DNA of 5,478 bases from Bacillota bacterium (GCA_029960865.1 JASBVX010000115.1:1-5478), one strand, 5' to 3'. Shown: positions 1 to 5,444, numbered from the stretch's first letter. A program made the numbers and translations. The notes: generated from the sequence alone by a model not told the origin.

Positions 1-202
1 GCACCGAGACCGCCCGGGGATAAGGAGCCGGGCGAGATCCCGTGAAAAAGTCCTTGAATTGAACCATGCCCGCATTGGTGAAAAGAAGGGTAGGGTCCTC
101 CGCCGGCACCAGGCTGGAACTGGGTACCACCGCATGGCCCTTCTCGGAGAAAAACTGCAGAAAGGATCGGCGAAGCTCCGCCGCTGTTTCGGGTCTTGCC
201 AT
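1..202 (-). CDS. alaS: Alanyl-tRNA synthetase, N-terminal fragment (cut by window edge)
   Basis: AlaRS is the class II cytoplasmic enzyme that charges tRNA-Ala with alanine. Only the first 67 codons are visible; the gene continues past position 1. The protein starts MARPETAAELRRSFLQFF and continues with the family-typical stretch EKGHAVVPSSSLVP (residues 20-33). Next comes DPTLLFTNAGMVQFKDFF (residues 36-53), the highly conserved class II motif 1 region of AlaRS. The fragment ends at RAVSV, just before the QKC motif expected in the family. The ATG at 202 is chosen because this is where AlaRS proteins usually begin and a GGAGG lies 9 nt upstream (complement of 212-216). The gene is divergent from uppP. 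In related genomes, as I recall, alaS follows the AI-2E gene on the same strand; here uppP lies between them. The identification is very secure from the motifs. Confidence 0.96.
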   Translation of the reverse strand, partial: MARPETAAELRRSFLQFFSEKGHAVVPSSSLVPAEDPTLLFTNAGMVQFKDFFTGSRPAPYPRAVSV

Positions 203-211
203 GAAACACCG

Positions 212-216
212 CCTCC
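212..216 (-). promoter_or_regulatory. Shine-Dalgarno site of alaS
   Basis: The minus strand reads GGAGG here, 9 nt before the ATG at 202. It supports that start codon. It lies just downstream of a short potential stem (222-234) in the presumed alaS leader. Confidence 0.75.
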
Positions 217-219
217 AAC

Positions 220-249
220 TTGGTGACCTTCACCTGGATCTTCTACAAT
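220..249 (+). promoter_or_regulatory. Probable sigma-A-type promoter of uppP
   Basis: TTGGTG at 220-225 matches the first three bases of the -35 consensus. TACAAT at 244-249 is one mismatch from the -10 consensus, and the spacer is 18 bp. Transcription would start near 256, giving a leader of about 55 nt before the TTG start at 311. The ATG at 248 lies inside the -10 element and so would not be in this transcript. Confidence 0.55.
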
Positions 250-293
250 GGGACAGTACCAGTTTGCGCCGGTTGCCGTCCAGGAGCGGCGCC

Positions 294-300
294 AAGGAGG
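294..300 (+). promoter_or_regulatory. Shine-Dalgarno site fixing the uppP start
   Basis: AAGGAGG lies 10 nt before the TTG at 311. It is the only strong ribosome-binding site in the leader. It makes TTG 311 more likely than the upstream in-frame ATG at 248, which has no such site. Confidence 0.75.
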
Positions 301-310
301 AAACGAACCC

Positions 311-1153
311 TTGCTAACCCTGAGCTACTGGAACGCCCTCTGGTTCGCCATCGTCCAGGGAATCACCGAGCTTTTCCCCGTCAGCTCCGTCGCCCACGCC
401 GTCCTCATCCCCGCCATCTTCCCCGTCCCCATCGACCTGGATGCCCTTTTGCCCTTCACCGTGATGCTCCACCTAGGGACCGCCTTCTCCCTCCTCCTTT
501 TTTATTGGAAGGATTGGCTTTCCTTCCTCCGCTCCCTCTTTCGCCAGGAAGCCACCGTGGCCCGGCAGGTCTTCTGGCGGGTGGTCCTGGGCACCATCCC
601 GGCCGCGGTATTAGGGTTCCTCCTCCTGGATAAGCTCCGGGCCCATTTTCCCTCCGGCTCCAGCGCTGCTTTCTTTTTGATGGTCAACGGCCTGATCCTC
701 TGGATCGCCGACGGCCGCCGCCGCCGAGCTCCCTCCTTCACTCCCGATGCCGATGAGGAGATCGCGCGCCTAAGCCCCCTCCAGAGCATGGGGGTGGGCC
801 TCGCCCAGAGCCTGGCCCTTATCCCCGGCTTCAGCCGCGCCGGTATGACCATGGTGGCGGGGCTCTATAGCGGCCTCAGCTACTCTGCCGCCGCCCGCTT
901 CGCCTTCCTTCTGGCCACCCCCATCATCCTGGGCGCCGGCCTGGTAGAAGCGCCCCGCCTTTTGGATCCCCAGTTCCAAAGCGTCCTGGGGCCCTCCATC
1001 GTGGGCGCCATTGGGGCCGGCCTTGCCGCCTACCTGGCCGTCACCATCTTGGTGCGCTACTTCCACCGCCACGAGGTGGAGGCCTTCCGGCCCTTTGCCC
1101 TCTACTGCCTCCTGGTGGGGGCGGCTGCCTTCACCTACCTGCGGTTTTTCTAA
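311..1153 (+). CDS. uppP: Undecaprenyl-diphosphate phosphatase (UppP/BacA family)
   Basis: UppP is an integral membrane enzyme that hydrolyses undecaprenyl diphosphate to the monophosphate, recycling the lipid carrier of peptidoglycan synthesis; overproduction gives bacitracin resistance. From TTG 311 the protein has 280 residues, normal for the family, with about eight hydrophobic segments. Motif 1 is QGITELFPVSSVAH (residues 16-29), containing the (E/Q)xxxE pair Q16/E20, S25-S26 and H29. Motif 2 is PGFSRAGMT (172-180), with S175 and R176, followed by GLSYSAAARFAFLLATP, the usual second-repeat signature. It departs from the common sequence at V27-A28, where S/T-G is usual, and at A177, where S is usual, so it may belong to a divergent subgroup. 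TTG is preferred to ATG 248 because of the AAGGAGG at 294-300 and because the extra 21 residues are not family-like. The stop codon overlaps that of the convergent AI-2E gene by 4 bp. Confidence 0.92.
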   Translation: MLTLSYWNALWFAIVQGITELFPVSSVAHAVLIPAIFPVPIDLDALLPFTVMLHLGTAFSLLLFYWKDWLSFLRSLFRQEATVARQVFWRVVLGTIPAAVLGFLLLDKLRAHFPSGSSAAFFLMVNGLILWIADGRRRRAPSFTPDADEEIARLSPLQSMGVGLAQSLALIPGFSRAGMTMVAGLYSGLSYSAAARFAFLLATPIILGAGLVEAPRLLDPQFQSVLGPSIVGAIGAGLAAYLAVTILVRYFHRHEVEAFRPFALYCLLVGAAAFTYLRFF

Positions 1154-2199
1154 GGAACCGGTTCCTGGGTGAAAAGGCGATAGAGAAAGCGCACCGTCAC
1201 CACCAGGAACCCTAGGGCGGGAAGGGCCAGGAGGACTCCCAGAAAGCCGAAGAAATGGCCCCCCAGGAGAAGGGCGAAGATGACCACCAGGGGGTGGAAC
1301 CCCAGGGTAGTCCGCATGATGGCCGGCCCCATGACGGCTCCCTCCATCTGCTGGATGAAAAGAAAGACGACGGCCACCAAGAGAAGCTGCCTTGAGGACT
1401 GGGAAGCCGCCACCAAAAGGGCGGGGATGGCGCCCAGAAAAGGGCCCACGTAAGGGATCAGCTCGCCAGCCGCCGCCACCAGGCCCAAGAGAAGCCAGTA
1501 GGGAAGGCCCAGGATGGCCAAGGCCAGGGCCGTCAAGGTCCCCACCGCCAGGCTCAAGAAGATCTGCCCCCGGATATACCCCGCCAGCATGCGGTCCAGT
1601 TCCAGCACATAGCGCAGGAAGAGGGTCCGCTGGCGGGCAGGGATCCAGCGCAAGAGGACCTGGCGGAACCGGGGCCAGTCGGCCAGCATGTAGAAGGCCA
1701 CAAAGGGCGAGAGAACCAGGAAAAAGAAGGTCTCCACCAGATGACCCGCCTGCTCCATACGGTCCTGGAACCACTCCTCCCCCTTCTCTTCCCAGGTAGC
1801 CCACGCCTCCTCCACCCGGTCCATCAGTGTAGGGGGAACCTTCACCGGCAGATCTTGGTAGAGCCACCGGTCCCAGAGGGAGGAGAGCTTCGCGGTCCAG
1901 GCGGGGAGCATCTGGGTAAGGCGCTCCACCTCATCGAGAAGGGCCGGGAGGACAAGGACCACCAAAAGGACCGCCATCCCGAGGAGGAGGAGAAAGAGAA
2001 GGGCGGTGGCCAGCCACCGGGGAAGGCCCCGGGCGGTCAAATAGTTGACGGAAGGCATCAGGAGAAAGGCCAGGGCCCCTCCCACCAGGAAGGGGAGAAT
2101 GGCCGGCCAGGCCAGCCGCAGGACGAAGGGGACGGCCAGGAAGAGGAGCAGGGCCAGGATGCCCTGCACCCAGCGCTCCCTGGCTCCTAGCTCCTCCAT
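1150..2199 (-). CDS. AI-2E/PerM family membrane protein (UPF0118)
   Basis: This is a 349-residue polytopic inner-membrane protein of the AI-2E exporter-like family. The family contains transporters of varied substrate, including autoinducer-2 export (TqsA) and sodium/proton antiport in some members; the substrate here cannot be told. Two N-terminal hydrophobic segments (about 11-50) and a third (63-88) are followed by a soluble amphipathic stretch (about 89-150, rich in Trp and Glu), then further membrane segments at about 155-174, 213-262, 271-287 and 302-337. Family hallmarks are GYIRGQ (207-212), ELIPYVGPFLGAIPA (246-260) and GHFFGFLGVLLALP (314-327). The start at 2199 has GAGG 4 nt upstream and lies 6 nt after the preceding stop, so the gene is probably coupled. 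It is the last gene of the minus-strand operon before the convergent uppP. The family call is secure; no gene name is justified. Confidence 0.93.
   Translation of the reverse strand: MEELGARERWVQGILALLLFLAVPFVLRLAWPAILPFLVGGALAFLLMPSVNYLTARGLPRWLATALLFLLLLGMAVLLVVLVLPALLDEVERLTQMLPAWTAKLSSLWDRWLYQDLPVKVPPTLMDRVEEAWATWEEKGEEWFQDRMEQAGHLVETFFFLVLSPFVAFYMLADWPRFRQVLLRWIPARQRTLFLRYVLELDRMLAGYIRGQIFLSLAVGTLTALALAILGLPYWLLLGLVAAAGELIPYVGPFLGAIPALLVAASQSSRQLLLVAVVFLFIQQMEGAVMGPAIMRTTLGFHPLVVIFALLLGGHFFGFLGVLLALPALGFLVVTVRFLYRLFTQEPVP
1153..1166. repeat. Perfect 14-bp palindrome at the convergent gene junction
   Basis: AGGAACCGGTTCCT is identical to its own reverse complement. It begins at the last base of the uppP stop codon and covers the final codons (EPVP) of the AI-2E gene. 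As RNA it could form a 5-bp stem with a CCGG loop in either direction. There is no T-tract after it on either strand, so it is not a standard intrinsic terminator. It could be a weak bidirectional transcription stop, a protein-binding site or chance. Confidence 0.45.
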
Positions 2200-2205
2200 G
2201 GGGCC

Positions 2206-2397
2206 TCAAGCCCTGAGACCTTGCAGCGCATGGCGCCAGCGGCTTTGGGTCCGCCTCAGTTGGTCTTTCGCCCGGCGGCCTTCCCGCTTCGCCATCCGCA
2301 ACACCCTGACCGTCCATGGCTGCCGCCGCCTGCGCCACCACCAGAGGGTTCCCGCCGCCAGCACACCCCCAGCCACTACCCCCTGCCAGAACCTCAT
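2206..2397 (-). CDS. Small basic single-pass membrane protein, unknown function
   Basis: This encodes 63 residues. Residues 3-21 form one hydrophobic segment (FWQGVVAGGVLAAGTLWWW), immediately followed by four arginines (22-25). The remaining tail is strongly basic: I count 15 Arg and 2 Lys against one Glu and one Asp over the whole protein. By the positive-inside rule the tail should face the cytoplasm, where it could contact nucleic acid or membrane phosphates; this is inference. The ATG at 2397 overlaps the zinc-ribbon gene stop in an ATGA junction, with a GAGGTGAT-type ribosome site about 10 nt upstream, and the stop is 6 nt before the AI-2E start. The tight spacing on both sides argues that this small ORF is real. 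I do not recognise a named family. Confidence 0.7.
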   Translation of the reverse strand: MRFWQGVVAGGVLAAGTLWWWRRRRQPWTVRVLRMAKREGRRAKDQLRRTQSRWRHALQGLRA

Positions 2398-2579
2398 GTG
2401 CCCATCACCTCGCTCGCCGGGGGAATGGGCTCCACGGGGATGAGCTCCCCTTCCTCATCGGGGCGATAGAGGACCAGCTGCCCTTTTTTCCACGTGAACT
2501 CCACGCAGCACTCCCGGCAAAAGAAACCCTGCTGGCCCACCCGGCCCACATCCCGGGTCCCGCAAATGGGGCATTCCAT
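2394..2579 (-). CDS. Small CxxC zinc-ribbon protein, unknown function
   Basis: A 61-residue protein starting MECPICGTRDVGRVG. Two knuckles, C3-P-I-C6 and C21-R-E-C24, spaced by 14 residues, form a four-cysteine zinc ribbon, with an extra C25 directly after. FF before the second knuckle and VEFTW after it fit the beta-hairpins of a ribbon. The C-terminal half is acidic and proline-rich, without obvious domain. ATG 2579 is preferred because GAGGGG lies 8 nt upstream; an in-frame ATG at 2585 (adding MA) is possible but sits too close to that site. The gene begins within 20 nt of the PRC-barrel stop and overlaps the next gene by 4 bp. I recall similar tiny CxxC proteins with a VEF ending near mnmA in Clostridia-like genomes, but that needs a search. 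Its role (RNA binding, protein binding or metal handling) is not known. Confidence 0.75.
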   Translation of the reverse strand: MECPICGTRDVGRVGQQGFFCRECCVEFTWKKGQLVLYRPDEEGELIPVEPIPPASEVMGT

Positions 2580-2595
2580 CGCCATTCCCCCTCGC

Positions 2596-3102
2596 CTAGC
2601 TTTCCTCGCCGGGTCCCTCTTTAATCCGCCGCACCAAAAGGGTGTCCCCTTCCCCCACCTGCAGGGACACGCCCCTGGGCAAAAAGGAAGGCCCCTGCCA
2701 GAGGTCGGCCAAGAGGCCCATGGAGAGGGCATAGCCCACCACATCCCCCGTCTCGGGGTGGAAGAAGAGATCGTCCACCGTCCCTAAATCCCGGCCGCCT
2801 TCGTCCAGGACCCGCCGCCCCAAGAGGAGGCGGGCAGGCGCCAGGAGGGGTTCCAATCCCTTGCCGGGACTCCTCAATTCCACCGGTTTCCCCGCCAGGA
2901 TGGCATCGGGCCCAAAGGCCAAGATTTCTTCCCGAGGAAAGAGGCGGCGCTTTTGGAAAAGGCCGCCTCCTTCCAGCAAAAGGGCCACCACCCGTTCTCC
3001 CCGGCGGTTCAAGAGAAGGTCCTCCACCCGACCCAGAAGGGAAAGGCCCTCCTTTTGCAGGACGGGAAGGCCGATCACCTGCTGCCGCTTCAAAAAGCCC
3101 AC
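2596..3102 (-). CDS. Double PRC-barrel domain protein
   Basis: A 168-residue soluble protein with two copies of the PRC-barrel fold. The first spans about residues 6-78, with VIGLPVL then LGRVEDLLLNRRGERVVALL. The second spans about 88-160, with LLGRRVLD then LGTVDDLFFHPETGDVVGYA. PRC barrels are small beta-barrels found in photosynthetic reaction centre H subunits and in the ribosome-maturation protein RimM. Stand-alone double forms are common in Bacillota and mostly uncharacterised. The start is GTG 3102, with AAGGGG 9 nt upstream; the only other nearby in-frame option is TTG 3093. It follows mnmA after 33 nt in the same reading frame and precedes the zinc-ribbon gene, so it is probably co-transcribed. 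The fold is clear from the repeated G-x-V-x-D-L pattern; function, possibly linked to RNA or membrane adaptation, is inference. Confidence 0.88.
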   Translation of the reverse strand: MGFLKRQQVIGLPVLQKEGLSLLGRVEDLLLNRRGERVVALLLEGGGLFQKRRLFPREEILAFGPDAILAGKPVELRSPGKGLEPLLAPARLLLGRRVLDEGGRDLGTVDDLFFHPETGDVVGYALSMGLLADLWQGPSFLPRGVSLQVGEGDTLLVRRIKEGPGEES

Positions 3103-3135
3103 GGGAAACCGCCCCTTGGGCTTAGGATCCCGCCC

Positions 3136-4266
3136 TCAGGGCCGAGATAGGACCGTCACCTTCTGGGCCGGGTGGGGAAGGGCGGCGGCGATGGTGGCAC
3201 CCCCCAAAACTTCGTCGCCCACGTAAAGAACGGCCGCCTGGCCCGGCGTGACCGCCCGGGCGGGCTCGTGAAAGCGAATTTCCACCCGGCCCTCCTCCAC
3301 CCCGACGATGGAGGCGGGGCGCGGCTCGCCCCGGTAGCGGATGCGAACCTCCACCGGGAGGGGAAGCCTCTTGGCCAGATCCTCTTCCGTCATGGCCACC
3401 AAACGGAGATCTTCCGCGATAAGGCCCTCCCGGTAAAGATAGGCTTCCGGTCCCACCCAGACTTCCCCTCGCTCCTCATCCAGATGGACCACGTAAAGGG
3501 GTTCGCCGGCCGCAAGGCCCAGGCCCCGCCGCTGACCTACCGTGAAATGGGCGATGCCACCATGGGTCCCCAGGATCTCGCCGCTGACGTGCCGGATGAC
3601 CCCCTCCTGCAACGCCTCGGGATGGCGCCTTCCCACCTCTTCGGCATACTTTCCCGTGGCCACAAAGCAAAGTTCCTGGCTATCGGGCTTCTGAGCTGTG
3701 TGCAGGCGCCTTTGGGCCGCCATCTCCCGCACCTTGTCCTTCGTGAGGTGGCCCAGGGGAAAAAGAGCGTGGGCCAGCTGATCCTGGCGGATGGCGTAAA
3801 GAGCGTAACTCTGGTCCTTTCGCTCATCCACGGCCTTCAACAGATGCCAGCGGCCTTCCCGCCACTCTTTCCTGGCGTAGTGACCTGTGGCCACGTAGTC
3901 GGCCCCCAGCTCGAAGGCCCTTTCCAAAAAGGCATCGAATTTGATGAAGCGGTTGCAAAGGACGCAGGGGTTGGGGGTGCGGCCCCGGGCATACTGGAGG
4001 GCAAAGGGCTGCACCACGTGTTCTTCAAACTCCTGACGAAGGTTCAGGACGTAGTAGGGGATGCCCAAGCGAAACGCCACCGCACGGGCGTCGAAGACAG
4101 CCCCCAAGCCGCAGCAGCCCCCCCTTTCCTGAATGACCCCCGGTTCTTCCTCCGGCCAGAGGTTCAAGGTCACGCCGATGACCTCATACCCTTGCTCCAA
4201 AAGAAGGGCAGCTGCCAGGGCGCTGTCGACACCCCCGCTCATCCCTACCACCACGCGGCCCTTCAT
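3136..4266 (-). CDS. mnmA: tRNA-specific 2-thiouridylase MnmA
   Basis: MnmA activates the C2 of U34 in tRNA-Lys, -Glu and -Gln with ATP and inserts sulfur to make s2U34, needed for accurate decoding. The 376-residue length is typical. The ATP-pyrophosphatase P-loop is GMSGGVDS (8-15). TPNPCVLCNRFIKF (97-110) carries the first active-site cysteine, C104. ATGHYAR (126-132) is a nucleotide/tRNA-binding signature. SQELCFVATG (196-205) carries the second catalytic cysteine, C200. HFTVGQRRGLG (240-250) marks the central domain, and a beta-barrel tail follows. Extra cysteines at 51, 52 and 101 match the variant seen in many Gram-positive MnmA proteins and could ligate metal. The ATG at 4266 overlaps the desulfurase stop (ATGA) and has a near-perfect ribosome site. 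The adjacent desulfurase is the likely sulfur donor, as in the Bacillus subtilis YrvO-MnmA pair. Confidence 0.97.
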   Translation of the reverse strand: MKGRVVVGMSGGVDSALAAALLLEQGYEVIGVTLNLWPEEEPGVIQERGGCCGLGAVFDARAVAFRLGIPYYVLNLRQEFEEHVVQPFALQYARGRTPNPCVLCNRFIKFDAFLERAFELGADYVATGHYARKEWREGRWHLLKAVDERKDQSYALYAIRQDQLAHALFPLGHLTKDKVREMAAQRRLHTAQKPDSQELCFVATGKYAEEVGRRHPEALQEGVIRHVSGEILGTHGGIAHFTVGQRRGLGLAAGEPLYVVHLDEERGEVWVGPEAYLYREGLIAEDLRLVAMTEEDLAKRLPLPVEVRIRYRGEPRPASIVGVEEGRVEIRFHEPARAVTPGQAAVLYVGDEVLGGATIAAALPHPAQKVTVLSRP

Positions 4267-5444
4267 CGCATCACCTCCCGCCGCCGCAACCTCTCCACCT
4301 GATCCTGCCAGGCCTGGGCCACCGCTTCCGCTGCTCGCCCGATCTCCTCCGGCGTCGTCTGTCGCCCGATGGAAAAGCGAAACGACCGCCCCGCCTCTTC
4401 CTCCGAAACCCCCATGGCCATCAGCACGTGGCTGGGTTCCAGGCTACCCGCCGTGCAGGCGGAGCCGGTGGAACAGTAGATCCCCGCCATGTCCAAAGCC
4501 AAAAGAAAGCTTTCCCCCCGCACCCAGGGAAAGGCGATATTCAAAAGCCCCGGATGGCGCAGGGATTCGTCTTTCAGTCCATGGACCCTGGCTCCGGGTA
4601 TGGCCTCCAAGAGTCTCTCTTCCAGCTGCCTCCGCAAGGTCCTCACCTGCTCATGGCCCCCCCCATCCAAAAAGGACTGGGCCAGAAGGCACGCTTCACC
4701 GAAACCCACAGCCCCCGGCACGTTTTCCGTTCCCGGGCGCCAGGCCCGTTCCTGGCCGCCCCCGAAGAAAAGGGGACTGAGACGCTTGCCCGCCGCCACA
4801 TAGAGAGCCCCCATCCCTTTGGGCCCATACATCTTGTGGCTGGAAACGCTGAGAAAATCCACCCCCCACCGGCTGACGGAAAAAGGCAGCTGGCCTGCCA
4901 TCTGCACCCCATCGCAGTGGACCCAGGCCCCTTCCCGGTGGGCCAGGGCCACCACCTCTTCCACGGGCTGCAGGGCCCCTGTCTCGTTGTTGGCGGCCAT
5001 CACCGCCACCAGGGCCACCTGCCGATCCAGGAGGCCTTGGAGGGCATCTAGCCGGATGCGCCCTTCCCCATCCACCGGGATGACCTCCACCTGGATCCCT
5101 TCCCCCTTCAAAGCCCGCGCCGCTTCCAAGACCGATGGGTGCTCCACCGCCGAAACCAGAAGGCGGCTGCGCCCTTCCTTCCTCCGGGCCCTGACGGCTC
5201 CCTGGATGGCCAGCTGGTTGGCTTCTGTGCCGCCGCTGGTGAAAAGGATCTGGGAGTAGTGGTCCGCCCCCAGGAAGGAAGCCACCCTTTCCCGCGCTTC
5301 ATCCAAAGCCTGGCGGGCCCTGCGCCCTTCTTCGTGCAGGCTCGAAGGGTTGCCCCAGTCTAGCTCCATGGCTATGGCCACGGCCCTTTGCACCCGGGGA
5401 TCCACCGGGGAGGTGGCGGCATAATCGAGGTAAATGGGCTTCAT
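4263..5444 (-). CDS. Cysteine desulfurase, IscS/NifS type (group I)
   Basis: A PLP-dependent class V aminotransferase-fold enzyme that converts cysteine to alanine and an enzyme-bound persulfide. It has 393 residues, normal for the family. IYLDYAATSP (4-13) is the standard N-terminus. Other landmarks are GGTEAN (71-76), VEHPSVL with cofactor-stacking H102, ANNETG (151-156), HCDGVQ (176-181) and SSHKMYGPKG with the Schiff-base lysine K204. RPGTEN (236-241) follows, and SACTAGSLEPSHVL (328-341) holds the catalytic C330 on the long mobile loop typical of group I. ATG 5444 fits the family N-terminus; it has no strong ribosome site and probably depends on coupling to the upstream gene, whose stop it overlaps. 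Because mnmA overlaps directly and no NifU/IscU scaffold gene intervenes, its main role may be tRNA thiolation rather than Fe-S assembly. Symbols nifS, iscS and yrvO are all possible, so none is given. Confidence 0.95.
   Translation of the reverse strand: MKPIYLDYAATSPVDPRVQRAVAIAMELDWGNPSSLHEEGRRARQALDEARERVASFLGADHYSQILFTSGGTEANQLAIQGAVRARRKEGRSRLLVSAVEHPSVLEAARALKGEGIQVEVIPVDGEGRIRLDALQGLLDRQVALVAVMAANNETGALQPVEEVVALAHREGAWVHCDGVQMAGQLPFSVSRWGVDFLSVSSHKMYGPKGMGALYVAAGKRLSPLFFGGGQERAWRPGTENVPGAVGFGEACLLAQSFLDGGGHEQVRTLRRQLEERLLEAIPGARVHGLKDESLRHPGLLNIAFPWVRGESFLLALDMAGIYCSTGSACTAGSLEPSHVLMAMGVSEEEAGRSFRFSIGRQTTPEEIGRAAEAVAQAWQDQVERLRRREVMR
4270..4278 (-). promoter_or_regulatory. Near-perfect Shine-Dalgarno site of mnmA
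   Basis: The minus strand reads GGAGGTGAT, complementary to the 16S rRNA 3' end over nine bases. The GGAGG core lies 7 nt from the ATG. It sits inside the last codons of the desulfurase gene, so mnmA can be initiated strongly on its own as well as by coupling across the ATGA overlap. Confidence 0.85.

Larger units (their letters stand above)
203..310. promoter_or_regulatory. Divergent alaS/uppP intergenic control region
   Basis: This is the only real intergenic region in the window, at 108 bp. It holds the uppP promoter and ribosome site on the plus strand and the alaS ribosome site on the minus strand. A weak minus-strand -10-like TAGAAG (complement of 240-245) would give alaS a leader of about 30 nt, but I see no convincing -35 for it. 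Two short dyads are present: CCAA-C-TTGG at 215-223 and GGTGA-CCT-TCACC at 222-234. Both touch the uppP -35 element, so they could be an operator or a leader hairpin; this is unproven. No T-box consensus is seen, and the space is too short for a complete T-box leader. Confidence 0.55.

Noticed and set aside
123..131. T-box-like GGTGGTACC on the minus strand
   Set aside because: It lies inside the alaS coding sequence and encodes the conserved VVP. The rest of the T-box signature is absent and there is no leader of sufficient length.
770..1867. A 365-codon minus-strand frame crossing uppP and the AI-2E gene
   Set aside because: The product is dominated by Gly, Pro and Ala low-complexity sequence, runs across the convergent gene boundary and competes with two secure genes.
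1150..2199. Autoinducer-2 exporter role for the AI-2E family protein
   Set aside because: The family name is not evidence of substrate. There is no luxS or other quorum-sensing gene in the window, so only the family is assigned.
2580..2744. Extended start for the zinc-ribbon protein from ATG 2744
   Set aside because: The added residues overlap the PRC-barrel gene in another frame, look random, and the ribosome site before 2579 gives a clean family-like start.
3103..3138. Possible stop-codon readthrough joining MnmA and the PRC-barrel protein
   Set aside because: The two genes are in the same frame with only a TGA and 11 sense codons between. However, MnmA already has its full family length, GTG 3102 has a ribosome site, and a one-in-three frame match is expected by chance.
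3172..4302. A 376-codon open frame on the plus strand across mnmA
   Set aside because: It is antisense to a certain gene in GC-rich DNA, where long antisense frames are common. Its product shows no recognisable motif. The length equal to MnmA is coincidence.
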